Positions 39,360 through 48,595 of a stretch of DNA of 64,000 bases are shown here, piece by piece (within the stretch, counting starts at the first letter, position 1; every line of letters begins with the position of its first letter). Below the pieces are notes generated by a model. The model was not told where the DNA came from and ran no database searches. It saw only the letters and a list, made by a program, of their open reading frames with translations. Position numbers and translations under genes: made by a program. Source of the stretch: Mesorhizobium jarvisii (GTDB lineage: Bacteria; Pseudomonadota; Alphaproteobacteria; Rhizobiales; Rhizobiaceae); assembly GCF_003601985.1 (NCBI RefSeq), contig NZ_QZXA01000012.1, positions 84,303 through 148,302 of the forward strand, written 5' to 3'.

Positions 39360-39953
39360 TCAAGCGTGGCGGATTTCGGTTCCCAGCACCTTCAAGCATT
39401 CGCGGATGAACGCGGCAAGCGCCGTCCAACCCTTGGCGGACACCATCGTCCCGTCCACATAGGCATCGGTGGGAGACAGGTCGATGTAAGTGCCGCCGGC
39501 AAGCGTCACCTCCGGCTCGCAAGCCGCGAGAGCCCCGACCTTCTTGCCGCGGACGACGCCATCGACCGCGATCAGAATCTGGACGCCGTGGCAAATCGTG
39601 AAGATCGGCTTTTTGGTCTCATGGAAATGGCGCACGATCGCCTGCACGCGCTTGTCGGTACGAATGTATTCCGGCCCGCGGCCGCCTGCGCAGTAGACCG
39701 CATGATACTGGTCGAGCTGTCTTTCGGCGTCCGAAAACGTCTTGTTGATCAGCGCATAGTGGCCAAGCTTTTCGGTGTAGGTCTGGTCGCCCTCGAAGTC
39801 GTGCAGCGAGGTCTTGATCAGGTCTCCTGCGTTCTTGTCGGGGCATACCACATGAACCGTGTGGCCCACCGCCTCCATCGCCTGCTGATAGACGAAGATT
39901 TCGTATTCCTCGGTGAACTCACCGGTCAGCATCAGTATTTTCTTGCCTGGCAT
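39360..39953 (-). CDS. DJ-1/PfpI family protein
   Basis: A 197-residue single-domain protein of the glutamine-amidotransferase-like DJ-1 superfamily. It begins KKILMLTGEFTEEYE (conserved Glu), with AVYCAGGRGPEY and the nucleophile elbow FTICHGVQIL carrying the reactive Cys followed by His. Family members act as glyoxalases/deglycases, chaperones or proteases; this one cannot be narrowed down. It stands between the decayed tRNA-Phe island and the GntR regulator. Confidence 0.85.
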   Translation of the reverse strand: MPGKKILMLTGEFTEEYEIFVYQQAMEAVGHTVHVVCPDKNAGDLIKTSLHDFEGDQTYTEKLGHYALINKTFSDAERQLDQYHAVYCAGGRGPEYIRTDKRVQAIVRHFHETKKPIFTICHGVQILIAVDGVVRGKKVGALAACEPEVTLAGGTYIDLSPTDAYVDGTMVSAKGWTALAAFIRECLKVLGTEIRHA

Positions 39954-40154
39954 GGCTCTTCCTCCTGTTGGGGCTGGGCGAGGTGCGGATCGCGCCTCGC
40001 CTGTCTTCGAAATCGGATCGGATCAGAACGGCGGGTCCCGGAAATGAGCGCTCGGCGCGCAGCACCGGTTCGACGGCGCCCGGCACGCCACCAGTAGGCA
40101 GCGTGCTTCCTCCCTCTCCGGCGATGTTCGCGGCAATGGACATCGGCTCCGACC

Positions 40155-40856
40155 TCAATCGAAGGCCGGAAGCAATCGATCGCGCGAATGCTCGATATGG
40201 ACGCGCATCGCCTTTTGAGCGGCGTCGGGATCGGCCGCGCCGAATGCGGCGAGGATCGCCTCGTGTTCGTCGAGCGCTTCCTCGGTCACGCGGGCATGAT
40301 ACATCAGGCGAAAGATATGGAAGTGGGTATGCTGGTGGCTAAGCGTCTGCCGAATGAGTTCGTTTTGCGAAAACTCCATGATCTTGTCGTGGAAGATCGC
40401 GTCCTGCCGGGCGAAATTCGAATAGCGCAGGCGATCGTCCTTGCCTTCGCGCCGTGACATCACACCGGCTGCTTCCAGCAAAATGTTGAGCTTGGCTTCA
40501 TCCATGGCAGCGGCGGCTTTCGCCGCGGCATGCGGCTCAAGCAGAAGGCGCATCTCGTACAATTCGTCGAAGCGGCGCCGTGTGATTTGCGGTGCCGCGC
40601 GATAGCCGATCAGGTGCGTCTTGAGCACCAGGCCCTCGCCTTCGAGGCGGCCGAGCGCCTCGCGGATCGGCGTGTGCGAGACGTTGAATTCCTTGACCAG
40701 GCTGTCGACGGTGATGCGCGAACCCGGCGCGATCTTCAGCGCCATCAGCTGCGCGAAGATCGCTTCATAGACATCCTCGACCAGGCTGTTGGAGCGCTGG
40801 ATGCGACCGCCGCCGGCGGTCGTTTCGGTCGTGTCGGCTGAGTTCGCGATCTGCAT
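40155..40856 (-). CDS. GntR-family (FCD) transcriptional regulator
   Basis: A 233-residue regulator: an N-terminal winged helix-turn-helix (SRITVDSLVKEFNVSHTPIR, EALGRLEGEGLV) and a C-terminal FCD effector domain with conserved metal-type residues (LLLEPHAAAKAA, RQDAIFHDKIME, HEAILAAF, HIEHSRDR). It is divergent from the alcohol/aldehyde dehydrogenase operon, which it probably represses until the substrate is present. ATG 40856 lies right before the low-complexity lead; an upstream frame to 40910 is unsupported. Confidence 0.88.
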   Translation of the reverse strand: MQIANSADTTETTAGGGRIQRSNSLVEDVYEAIFAQLMALKIAPGSRITVDSLVKEFNVSHTPIREALGRLEGEGLVLKTHLIGYRAAPQITRRRFDELYEMRLLLEPHAAAKAAAAMDEAKLNILLEAAGVMSRREGKDDRLRYSNFARQDAIFHDKIMEFSQNELIRQTLSHQHTHFHIFRLMYHARVTEEALDEHEAILAAFGAADPDAAQKAMRVHIEHSRDRLLPAFD

Positions 40857-41059
40857 CTTTTTTGCCTCTTGACAGTGCGGACTGCTAACACGATGCTCCA
40901 GCAGATGCAATCCTATATCCTATACGATTTTAAAGCGGATATGTCTGTCGGGCCGTTGCATGGGTGCTACAGGGTGTCCTGGCGCGGTTGCGGACAGATG
41001 GCGGATCCGTAGCGAGAACCCTAGCCAGTTCAGCCGCCTTCAAAGGACAAAAGATCATC

Positions 41060-42286
41060 ATGAGCCTCTTCGCCGCCCTCCGGCTTCCGCGTGAAATCCT
41101 TTTCGGGAAAGGCCAGCGCCATGCGCTGCCGACAGTCGCCGGCAGGTTCGGCCGGCGCGCCCTGGTCTGTACCGACGAGCGTTTCGCCGGCACGGCGGTG
41201 TTCGCGGAAATCGTCAAATCGCTCCAGGCCGCCTCGATCGAGGTGCTGGTGCATGACCGCGTGCTTCCCGACGTGCCGCGCGACAGCGTCAGCATTTGCG
41301 TCGACGAGGCGGAGAAATTCCGGCCCGAGATGGTGCTCGGCATCGGCGGCGGCAGCTGCCTCGATTTCGCCAAATGCGCTGACTTGCTGCTCAGCCATGG
41401 CGGCACACTTCAGGAGTATTATGGGGAGTTCAAGGTGCCCGGCCCGACGCTGCCGCTGATCGCCGTGCCCACGACGGCGGGCACCGGTTCCGAAGTGACG
41501 CCCGTCGCGGTGATCTCCGATCCGGACCGGACGCTCAAGGTCGGCATATCGAGCCCCTATCTGATCGCCGCGGTTGCCTTGTGCGACCCCGAACTGACGA
41601 TGACATGCCCCCCCGCCCTGACCGCGATAGCCGGCGCGGATGCCTTGACCCATGCGATCGAGGCCTTCACCGCGAAGCGGCGCGGCGAGGACCCCAGCCT
41701 GGCGCAACAGCATGTCTTCATCGGCAAGACCGCGCTGACCGACCATTTCGCCCTGCTGGCCATAGAGCTGCTGGGCCGCAGCCTGGAGAAAGCCTGCACC
41801 GATGGCACCGATGCCGATGCGCGCGCCGATGTGATGATGGGCGCGCTGGCGGCGGGCTGCGCATTCGGCACCGCCGGCACGGCGGCGGCGCATGCCGTGC
41901 AATATCCTGCGGGCGCCCTCACCCACACCGCGCATGGGTTGGGCGTCGCCACGATGATGCCCTACGTCATGACCTACAACAGCCGCGTGGTCGCCGCCGA
42001 GATGGCCGAGATCGGCGCCGCGCTTGGCCTCGAAGCCAAGGGGCGGAGCGCCGAGGAGATGGCGGATGCCACCATCGGGGAAATCCGGCGGCTATTCACG
42101 GCGATCGGCATCACGCCGACGCTGGCCGATCTCGGCCTTCCCGCCGACAAGCTCGACTGGACCGCCGATCAGGCGCTCGGCATCGACCGTCTGATCAAGA
42201 ACAACCCGCGCCCCTTCGATGTCACTGCCATGCGACGCCTGGTCCAGGCCGCCCATGACGGCGACCTCGCAGCCTGCGCCATGTAA
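41060..42286 (+). CDS. Iron-containing alcohol dehydrogenase
   Basis: NAD-dependent group III dehydrogenase, 408 residues. It has the nucleotide motif GIGGGSCLDFAK, the conserved PTTAGTGSEVTP and the metal ligands in GADALTHAIEAF and LTHTAHGLGVATMMPYV. Start ATG 41060 fits the family; the earlier frame overlaps the promoter region. It is the first of three genes, followed 16 bases later by a succinate-semialdehyde-type dehydrogenase and then a hydrolase. This trio suggests oxidation of an omega-hydroxy acid such as 4-hydroxybutyrate, but the substrate is an inference. Confidence 0.88.
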   Translation: MSLFAALRLPREILFGKGQRHALPTVAGRFGRRALVCTDERFAGTAVFAEIVKSLQAASIEVLVHDRVLPDVPRDSVSICVDEAEKFRPEMVLGIGGGSCLDFAKCADLLLSHGGTLQEYYGEFKVPGPTLPLIAVPTTAGTGSEVTPVAVISDPDRTLKVGISSPYLIAAVALCDPELTMTCPPALTAIAGADALTHAIEAFTAKRRGEDPSLAQQHVFIGKTALTDHFALLAIELLGRSLEKACTDGTDADARADVMMGALAAGCAFGTAGTAAAHAVQYPAGALTHTAHGLGVATMMPYVMTYNSRVVAAEMAEIGAALGLEAKGRSAEEMADATIGEIRRLFTAIGITPTLADLGLPADKLDWTADQALGIDRLIKNNPRPFDVTAMRRLVQAAHDGDLAACAM

Positions 42287-42302
42287 TCCACGGAACAAGA
42301 CC

Positions 42303-43790
42303 ATGAACCTTCCTCCCAATGCGCTGTGGATCGACCAGGACGACTATGATGTTCGCGGCTTTTCGCACGGACTGTACATCGACGGCAGATGGCGACCATC
42401 TTCCGACGGCCGGGTCATTGACGTCGTCGATCCTTCGTCGGGGTCTGTTATTGCAGCGGTCCCCGACGCGACGCTCGAGGATGCCCTGGCCGCGGTCGAT
42501 GCGGCAGCCAAGGCGGCGACGGGATGGCGGGAGACGGCGCCGCGCAAGCGCTCGGAAATCCTCAGGCGCTGTTTCGAACTCATGGTCGAGCGGTCGGAAA
42601 CGCTCGCCATGCTGATCTCGCTCGAAAACGGCAAGGCTCTGCGCGACGCGCGCGGCGAGGTTGCGTACGCCGCCGAGTTCTTCCGCTGGAACGCGGAAGA
42701 AGCGGTTCGGATCACCGGCGAGTTCGGCACCGCGCCATCCGGCACCAACCGCATCGTGGTCGACTATGAGCCGATCGGCATCTGCGTGCTGATCACGCCC
42801 TGGAATTTTCCGGCCGCGATGGCGACACGAAAGATCGCGCCGGCATTGGCGGCCGGTTGCACGGTGATCCTGAAGCCGGCCAGCGAAACGCCGCTGACGG
42901 CCTATGCGCTGGCCGCGCTCTACGGCGAGGCCGGCGTTCCGGCCGGCGTGGTCAACGTGCTCACCACGACCAGTCCCGGTCCGCTGACATCGGCCATGCT
43001 GGCCGATCCGCGCGTCAGGAAGCTCTCTTTCACCGGCTCGACGGGCGTCGGACGAACCTTGCTTGGCGAAGCCGCCAAGCATGTAGTCTCCTGCTCGATG
43101 GAACTCGGCGGCAATGCACCCTTCGTCGTCTTCGACGATGCCGACCTCGATGCCGCGCTCGATGGCGCCATGATCGCGAAGATGCGCAATGCCGGCGAAG
43201 CCTGTACAGCCGCCAACCGCATCTATGTCCAGTCGGGCATTCATGATGCGTTCGCCGACGGCCTTCGCAAGCGCATGGCAGCTCTCAAGGTCGGACCAGG
43301 CATGAGTGCGGATACCGAGTGCGGGCCGATGATCACCAGAAAGGCGGTCGCCAAGATCGACCGCCTTGTCAATGACGCCGTGGCCCGGGGAGCCAAGGTA
43401 CTTTGCGGCGGCTCGATCCCGGAAGAGGAAGGCTTCTTTTATCCGCCGACGGTCCTGTCGCAGGTTTCGCCCGATGCCGACATGGCGCATGAGGAGATCT
43501 TCGGGCCGGTAGCGCCCATCACGCGATTCGAGACCGAGGCCGAAGTCATCATGCACGCCAACAACACGGAATACGGCCTTGCCGCCTATATCTATACGCG
43601 CGATGTGGGCCGAGGATTGCGGGTGGCATCGAGGATCGAGGCCGGCATGATCGGCCTCAATCGGGGGCTGATGTCGGACCCTGCGGCGCCCTTCGGTGGC
43701 GTCAAGCAGAGCGGCCTGGGTCGCGAGGGCGGCCAGCACCACGGCATCGCCGAGTTCATGGAGGCGAAGTATATCGCCGTTACCTTCTGA
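42303..43790 (+). CDS. NAD(P)-dependent aldehyde dehydrogenase (succinate-semialdehyde type)
   Basis: Oxidises an aldehyde to an acid. The 495-residue protein contains GICVLITPWNFPAAM, the cofactor loop FTGSTGVGRTL, the base glutamate in MELGGNAPFVVF and the catalytic cysteine in NAGEACTAANRIYV. The EACTAANR context is that of GabD-type succinate-semialdehyde dehydrogenases. It takes the aldehyde made by the alcohol dehydrogenase just upstream. The C-terminal FGGVKQSGLGREGG is typical. Confidence 0.9.
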   Translation: MNLPPNALWIDQDDYDVRGFSHGLYIDGRWRPSSDGRVIDVVDPSSGSVIAAVPDATLEDALAAVDAAAKAATGWRETAPRKRSEILRRCFELMVERSETLAMLISLENGKALRDARGEVAYAAEFFRWNAEEAVRITGEFGTAPSGTNRIVVDYEPIGICVLITPWNFPAAMATRKIAPALAAGCTVILKPASETPLTAYALAALYGEAGVPAGVVNVLTTTSPGPLTSAMLADPRVRKLSFTGSTGVGRTLLGEAAKHVVSCSMELGGNAPFVVFDDADLDAALDGAMIAKMRNAGEACTAANRIYVQSGIHDAFADGLRKRMAALKVGPGMSADTECGPMITRKAVAKIDRLVNDAVARGAKVLCGGSIPEEEGFFYPPTVLSQVSPDADMAHEEIFGPVAPITRFETEAEVIMHANNTEYGLAAYIYTRDVGRGLRVASRIEAGMIGLNRGLMSDPAAPFGGVKQSGLGREGGQHHGIAEFMEAKYIAVTF

Positions 43791-43800
43791 TCGGGCATCC

Positions 43801-44625
43801 ATGCAGAAAGACCCCTTCCGCACCCGCGATCACGTTGCCGACTTCGATGACATCGTGGCCGATATCGTGGCGCGCAGCACCGCTACCCGGGCGACGCTGC
43901 CCATGGTGGCTAATGTCGCCTATGGCAACGGCGCGGCCGAGAGGCTCGACCTGTTCTTTCCCCCGGTCGGGCGCAAGAATATTCCGGTTCATATTTTCAT
44001 CCACGGCGGCTACTGGCGCATGTTTTCAAGGGGCGACTATTCCTATGTGGCGAACACAGTCACCAAAGCCGGCGCGATCGCCGTCATCGTCGATTATGCG
44101 CTAATGCCCGAGTTCAGAATGGCGGCGATCGTGGAACAGGTCCGGCGCGCCAAACAATGGGTGCTGGACAACATCGTCGACCATGGCGGCGATCCCGCCC
44201 GGATAAGCGTCAGCGGCCATTCAGCCGGAGCGCACCTGGCCACATTCCTGTTCGAGAAGACGCCAATGCCATCACGCATCCGTGCGGCGCTGCTGCTGGG
44301 CGGCCTTTACGACCTGAAGCCTCTGCGGAGATCCTTCCTCGAGCCGTTGATCGGCATCACCGACGAGGAGGCAGCTGCCTTCACGCCAATGACGCGGCGG
44401 CATGACCCGAAGACGGCAGTGACCATTCTCGTCGGGGACCAGGAAACGCAACCCTTCCACCAGCAAGCGGCCGACTTCGGAACACTCTTGCGCGCGCAGG
44501 GGCACGGTGTCCGCGACCTCCGCCTGAATGACCGGAACCATATGAACAGCGTACGGGATCTGGGCATCGTCGGCACGCAGGCTGGCGATTGCCTGATGCA
44601 GACGATTGAAACAACCCTCGTCTAG
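43801..44625 (+). CDS. Alpha/beta hydrolase (carboxylesterase/arylformamidase-like)
   Basis: Serine hydrolase of 274 residues: oxyanion motif HGGYW, nucleophile elbow SGHSAGAH, and a late His in NDRNHMNS. HGGYW with GHSAG is typical of the esterase/kynurenine-formamidase branch. It begins 10 bases after the aldehyde dehydrogenase and is the third gene of the operon. In context it could open a lactone, ester or amide to feed the two dehydrogenases. Confidence 0.82.
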   Translation: MQKDPFRTRDHVADFDDIVADIVARSTATRATLPMVANVAYGNGAAERLDLFFPPVGRKNIPVHIFIHGGYWRMFSRGDYSYVANTVTKAGAIAVIVDYALMPEFRMAAIVEQVRRAKQWVLDNIVDHGGDPARISVSGHSAGAHLATFLFEKTPMPSRIRAALLLGGLYDLKPLRRSFLEPLIGITDEEAAAFTPMTRRHDPKTAVTILVGDQETQPFHQQAADFGTLLRAQGHGVRDLRLNDRNHMNSVRDLGIVGTQAGDCLMQTIETTLV

Positions 44626-44665
44626 AGCAATTCCAGGAAAAGTGTGAGCGGTTTTCCGCAACCTC
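44626..44665. repeat. Rhizobial intergenic repeat fragment
   Basis: The run starting AGCAATTCCAGGAAAAGTGT directly after the hydrolase stop, continuing GAGCGGTTTTCCG, matches a short palindromic repeat that I recognise as widespread in Rhizobiales genomes. GGAAAA / TTTTCC form its stem. Only one copy of this type lies in the window. Confidence 0.5.
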
Positions 44666-44803
44666 AGGACTTGGCCCTGTTGCGCGACCAGGCGACTCGC
44701 CGAGCGAAACAGCTTTGCTCTCATTGGCCATTCAGCGGATTCGATTTGCTTGGTGATCCCCCACCCTTAGGGCAAACTCCCTGCCGGGGCTGCAGGAGGT
44801 GAA

Positions 44804-45244
44804 ATGAGAGCACGCGCAGCAACGCTCGGGGATCTCGAGGATGTGTTTCATGGCCTCTCCAAGCGGATGTCGGAGGAGTACGCGGCGGCCGGCAAGGACA
44901 GCAAGATCGCCTACGACAATCTGATGATGAATCTGAAGGAAGGCCGGGCGCACGCGCTGGTCGAGGGCGAGAAGGCCGTGGCGATCATCGCCTGGCATGA
45001 GAACAGCGACGCCGCCGATACGCTGTTTGCCGCGCAGGAGGACTTCTTCCGCGCCTCGACCGTGCGCTTCTGCAAGCGGCATATCAGGCACATCCAGGCG
45101 CTCGCCGGCAACCTTCCCATCCACTCGCGCAGCTGGCTGCAGGGGCCTGACGTCGCCCGATGGTTCGGCATTATCGGTTATGTCGAGCGCGGCCAGGAGA
45201 ACGGCGCCAACCTGTTTGAGCTGCCGCCGGCCCGCGCCAGCTAA
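44804..45244 (+). CDS. Conserved hypothetical protein, weakly acetyltransferase-like
   Basis: A 146-residue soluble protein beginning MRARAATLGDLEDVFHGLSK, with EGEKAVAIIAWHENSD, FFRASTVRFCKRHIRHIQ and RWFGIIGYVERGQENGANLFEL. The opening and the RxxLxDLxxV pattern resemble GNAT-fold proteins found near phage genes, but the acetyl-CoA motif is not clear. A GGAGGTG lies just upstream of the ATG. No operon partner. Confidence 0.65.
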   Translation: MRARAATLGDLEDVFHGLSKRMSEEYAAAGKDSKIAYDNLMMNLKEGRAHALVEGEKAVAIIAWHENSDAADTLFAAQEDFFRASTVRFCKRHIRHIQALAGNLPIHSRSWLQGPDVARWFGIIGYVERGQENGANLFELPPARAS

Positions 45245-45497
45245 GGAACCCTGGCTGGCGGCATGTGTTCCTCCTTGCCGCAAACGCCGAGTATACCTCG
45301 CCATTGCCCGCGCAGATTCGTCGATGCGGGTCACCTCTTCGGCTCCAAGCGCTTTAACTCGGTGGCCGTGCAAATTGCACACTCGGCCGCCTTGGACTGC
45401 CTCAGCAAGCGGCTTGCACGGGGCGACGATTGGCGGGATGTTACTGGGGGCAACCGGGGCCAAACCGGCAGGCCGAGATCGATATGGCTGCTGGAAA

Positions 45498-45986
45498 ATG
45501 TCGCGAGCTTGCTTCGCCCTTTTTATCCTTGTTGCCTTGCTGATGCCGGTGGAGGCCAGCGAGCGCATGTCTCATCTGCTTGACCGCTCCAACCTGCCGG
45601 TCTCCTATCTTCGCGAATCGGATGTTGTGACCGCATACACGACTGCAATGGCGCGCTTCCGTCTGCAGTTCGCAGGACGTGCCGGCGAAACCAATCTTGC
45701 GGTCTCTCTCGAACCATTGCTTTTGCGGGCGGAATTCCGTGCGCGGACCTGGCGCTCGGCGGACGGCAGCTTGTTGCAAGGCTTCGCCGGCAAGGGCGGC
45801 TTCCGATTGACGATCGGTAACTGCCTAGCGCGTATCTGCGCTGCCAGCGAATGCAGCGATGCCGGTTGGCCGGTTTACGCCTGCAGCGACGGACGCAAGC
45901 GCAAGATGTCCGTCACGGATTTTGTGACGGCAAGCTTCGACGGCGTGCCCTATCGTCGATTGAGCGCCCCCCCTTCGCAGGAATGA
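45498..45986 (+). CDS. Secreted hypothetical protein with cysteines
   Basis: A 162-residue protein with a probable signal peptide (SRACFALFILVALLMPVEA, cleaved before SER). The mature part has three to four cysteines near the end (GNCLARICAASECSDAGW and YACSDG) that could form disulfides. No family recognised. The ribosome site is weak, so the start is less certain. Confidence 0.55.
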   Translation: MSRACFALFILVALLMPVEASERMSHLLDRSNLPVSYLRESDVVTAYTTAMARFRLQFAGRAGETNLAVSLEPLLLRAEFRARTWRSADGSLLQGFAGKGGFRLTIGNCLARICAASECSDAGWPVYACSDGRKRKMSVTDFVTASFDGVPYRRLSAPPSQE

Positions 45987-46366
45987 GGGCGCGAAGTGCC
46001 ACCATCCTACCGAGGCAGGCGTTCAGCAAGGGGCGGTATTCCTTCCCGCACCGCGAACGCCTTCCCAGTCAAGAATTACTCGCCTCACGCCCAGCGCTGC
46101 GACTCCCCGCCGCAGTCGCGCAGGGCGTTGCGGCACTGAAATTGACGCTCGGCATCATCTTTTCCCCGCGAACTCGGTCCAAATAGAATAGGATGGTGGC
46201 GCGCCATCCGAACGCGGACGCGTGTTGCATTCGACCCAGGCAGCCGGAAAACCGGTGACAAGCGCCGCCGGAACGTGTTGAAGGTGACGGTCGACACAGA
46301 GAGGGACGTGCGATCGGGTTGCACTCGGCAAGTGTTGATGGTTTGTTGCCGGTCTGCGGAGAACGA
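45987..46366. other. Intergenic interval without recognised genes
   Basis: About 380 bases; no convincing open frame or structure seen on either strand. Confidence 0.4.
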
Positions 46367-46711
46367 ATGATGCGAGAATCGATCGGTCAAGACGAATATG
46401 GGTCGGCGAACCCTTTCGATCCGGACGACCTGCCCAATCTGAATGCGATCGGGCCAGGGATCGGCAACAATGATTTCGAGAAATACGCGGTCGCCGTGAT
46501 CATCGTGTTCGGCGCCCTGATCATCGGCGGGCTGATGGCCGCGTCGATGACCTTCGGCCATCGCAACGGGTTCCTCTTCGCGCTTGGCGGCGCCACATCG
46601 GCCTGGATCTCCGGAAACGCGCTTCTGCTTGACCGGCCGCGCATCTACGCGCTGTTCGTCGGCATCGCCGCCCTGATGCTGATCGCATCGACCATCACAC
46701 TGGTTACCTGA
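46367..46711 (+). CDS. Small membrane protein (114 residues), hypothetical
   Basis: A polar N-terminus (MMRESIGQDEYGSANPFDP) is followed by two or three membrane segments (YAVAVIIVFGALIIGGLMAA, GFLFALGGATSAWISG, IYALFVGIAALMLIAST). ATG 46367 has GGAG five bases upstream. No known family. It converges with the ggt gene. Confidence 0.6.
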   Translation: MMRESIGQDEYGSANPFDPDDLPNLNAIGPGIGNNDFEKYAVAVIIVFGALIIGGLMAASMTFGHRNGFLFALGGATSAWISGNALLLDRPRIYALFVGIAALMLIASTITLVT

Positions 46712-46718
46712 CGGTTCT

Positions 46719-46756
46719 TGCCGGGCCGCGACCCTGTCCGAGGGTCCGCCCCGGCA
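46719..46756. terminator. Hairpin between convergent small membrane protein and ggt genes
   Basis: Outer TGCCGG (46719-46724) / CCGGCA (46751-46756) and inner GACCCT (46730-46735) / AGGGTC (46741-46746) stems fit between the two gene ends. No T-run, so probably a weak bidirectional stop. Confidence 0.5.
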
Positions 46757-48496
46757 TCAATATCCGAGTGCCTCGCCAGAGGCCGCCCGGCTGTCGATGG
46801 CGCCATTGTAGCGCGCGCCGCCGCCTTTCCCGATTTCCGCGAGGCTTTTGCCGCCGACCAAAATGCCGGCCGCCTGGCCCCAGGTCTGGTCGCCGAGATC
46901 AAGGTGGTAGCCCATGCCGGCCAGCAGCCTTTCGGTGTCCGGCGACAGGCCGAACGGCTCGACATAGACCTTATCGGGCAGCCATTGATGGTGGATGCGC
47001 GGCGCGTCGATCGCCTCCTGGATGTTCATGCCGTGGTCGATGACGTTGACGATCGCTTCCAGCGTGATGGTGATGATGCGCGAGCCGCCGGGGCTGCCGA
47101 TGACCATGAACGGCTTGCCGTCCTTGGCCACGATGGTCGGGCTCATCGATGACAGCGGCGTCTTCTTCGGCTGAATGGCATTGGCCTCGCCCTGGACCAG
47201 GCCGTAGAGGTTAGGGACGCCCGGCTTCTGGGTGAAATCGTCCATCTCGTTGTTGAGCAGGATGCCGGTGCGGTCGGCGACGACGCCGGCGCCGAAGGAG
47301 CCGTTCAGCGTGTAGGTCACGGCGACCGCGTTGCCGTCCTTGTCGATGATGGAATAGTGCGTCGTCTCCTTCGATTCGCCAAAGCCTTTCGGCATCAGGT
47401 CCTGCGACACGCCGGCGCGGAATGGGTCGATCTTGTCGCGGATGTCCTTGGCGTAGGCTTTATCCAGCAGTTTCGAGACCGGATTGTCGACGAAATCGGG
47501 GTCGCCGAGCGCGGAGTTGCGGTCGACATAGGCATGGCGCATCGCCTCGACCATGACATGCACGGTCTCGGCCGAACCGGCGCCGAGATAGGACAGCGGG
47601 TAGCCTTCCAGCACGTTGAGGATTTCGCAGATGATGACGCCACCGGAGCTTGGCGGCGGCGAGGACGTGATCTCATAGCCGCGATAGGAGCAGGTGACCG
47701 GTTTCAGTTCGCGCACCGCATATTGCTCGAAATCCTGCTTGGCCAGGATGCCGCCCTTGGCGCCACTCGCCTTGACGATGGCGTCGGCGATGGCGCCCTT
47801 GTAGAAGGCGTCGGGGCCTTTCTCGGATATCGCCGAGAGCGAGGCGGCAAGGTCTGGTTGGGTGAGCCGCTCGCCAATGCCAAAGGGCTTGCCATCGGGT
47901 TTCAGGAAGGCGGCGGCCGCCGCCGGATCCTTCGCCAACCTTTCAGCGTTGCCGGCGAACGAGGCGGCGTCGCCCTGATTGAGAATGAACCCGTCCTTGG
48001 CATAGCGAATAGCCGGCGCCATCAGCTCTTGTCTTGAGAGTGTGCCATATTTTTCGCGCGCCATTTCGAAACCGGCCACCGAGCCCGGCACGCCGACGGC
48101 GAGATAGCCGTCGAGGCTGGCGCCCTTCACCGGGTTGCCATCCTTGTCGAGATACATGGTCTTGGTCGCGGCCAACGGCGCGCGCTCGCGGAAATCGAGG
48201 AAGGTCGATTTGCCATCGGCGAAACGGATGGTCATGAAGCCACCGCCGCCAATGTTGCCGGCATTGGGGTAGACGACGGCCAGCGCATAGCCGACGGCGA
48301 CCGCCGCATCGATGGCATTGCCGCCCTTCTGCAGGACCTCGACGCCGACTTCCGACGCCAGATGCTGGGCCGTCACCACCATGCCGTGCTCGCCCTTGGC
48401 CGGCGCCGGCGACGCCGCAAGGACGCTGGTCAATGGTGCGAGGGCAAAGGTGATGGAAAGACTGGCGGCGATCAGTATCCGACGGGTGACGTGCAT
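46757..48496 (-). CDS. ggt: Gamma-glutamyltransferase
   Basis: Periplasmic enzyme that cleaves glutathione and other gamma-glutamyl compounds. The 579-residue precursor has a signal peptide (MHVTRRILIAASLSITFALA) and self-cleaves before the nucleophile threonine in ETTHYSIIDKDGNAVA, giving large and small subunits. Other family blocks are GGNAIDAAVAVGYALAVVYP, GGGGFMTIRF, FLDFRERAP, SSPPPSSGGVIICEILN and the late GSPGGSRIITITLEAI. Length and motifs are complete. It stands alone between convergent genes. Confidence 0.95.
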   Translation of the reverse strand: MHVTRRILIAASLSITFALAPLTSVLAASPAPAKGEHGMVVTAQHLASEVGVEVLQKGGNAIDAAVAVGYALAVVYPNAGNIGGGGFMTIRFADGKSTFLDFRERAPLAATKTMYLDKDGNPVKGASLDGYLAVGVPGSVAGFEMAREKYGTLSRQELMAPAIRYAKDGFILNQGDAASFAGNAERLAKDPAAAAAFLKPDGKPFGIGERLTQPDLAASLSAISEKGPDAFYKGAIADAIVKASGAKGGILAKQDFEQYAVRELKPVTCSYRGYEITSSPPPSSGGVIICEILNVLEGYPLSYLGAGSAETVHVMVEAMRHAYVDRNSALGDPDFVDNPVSKLLDKAYAKDIRDKIDPFRAGVSQDLMPKGFGESKETTHYSIIDKDGNAVAVTYTLNGSFGAGVVADRTGILLNNEMDDFTQKPGVPNLYGLVQGEANAIQPKKTPLSSMSPTIVAKDGKPFMVIGSPGGSRIITITLEAIVNVIDHGMNIQEAIDAPRIHHQWLPDKVYVEPFGLSPDTERLLAGMGYHLDLGDQTWGQAAGILVGGKSLAEIGKGGGARYNGAIDSRAASGEALGY

Positions 48497-48595
48497 GGCG
48501 GGTTCTCCTGGCGGGGACGCCTAGAAGAGCCCGTCGCTGCGGCCGAGTCCACCTTCAACAATGGGCCAGGCGGATCAATTCCGATGTCAGGCGTG

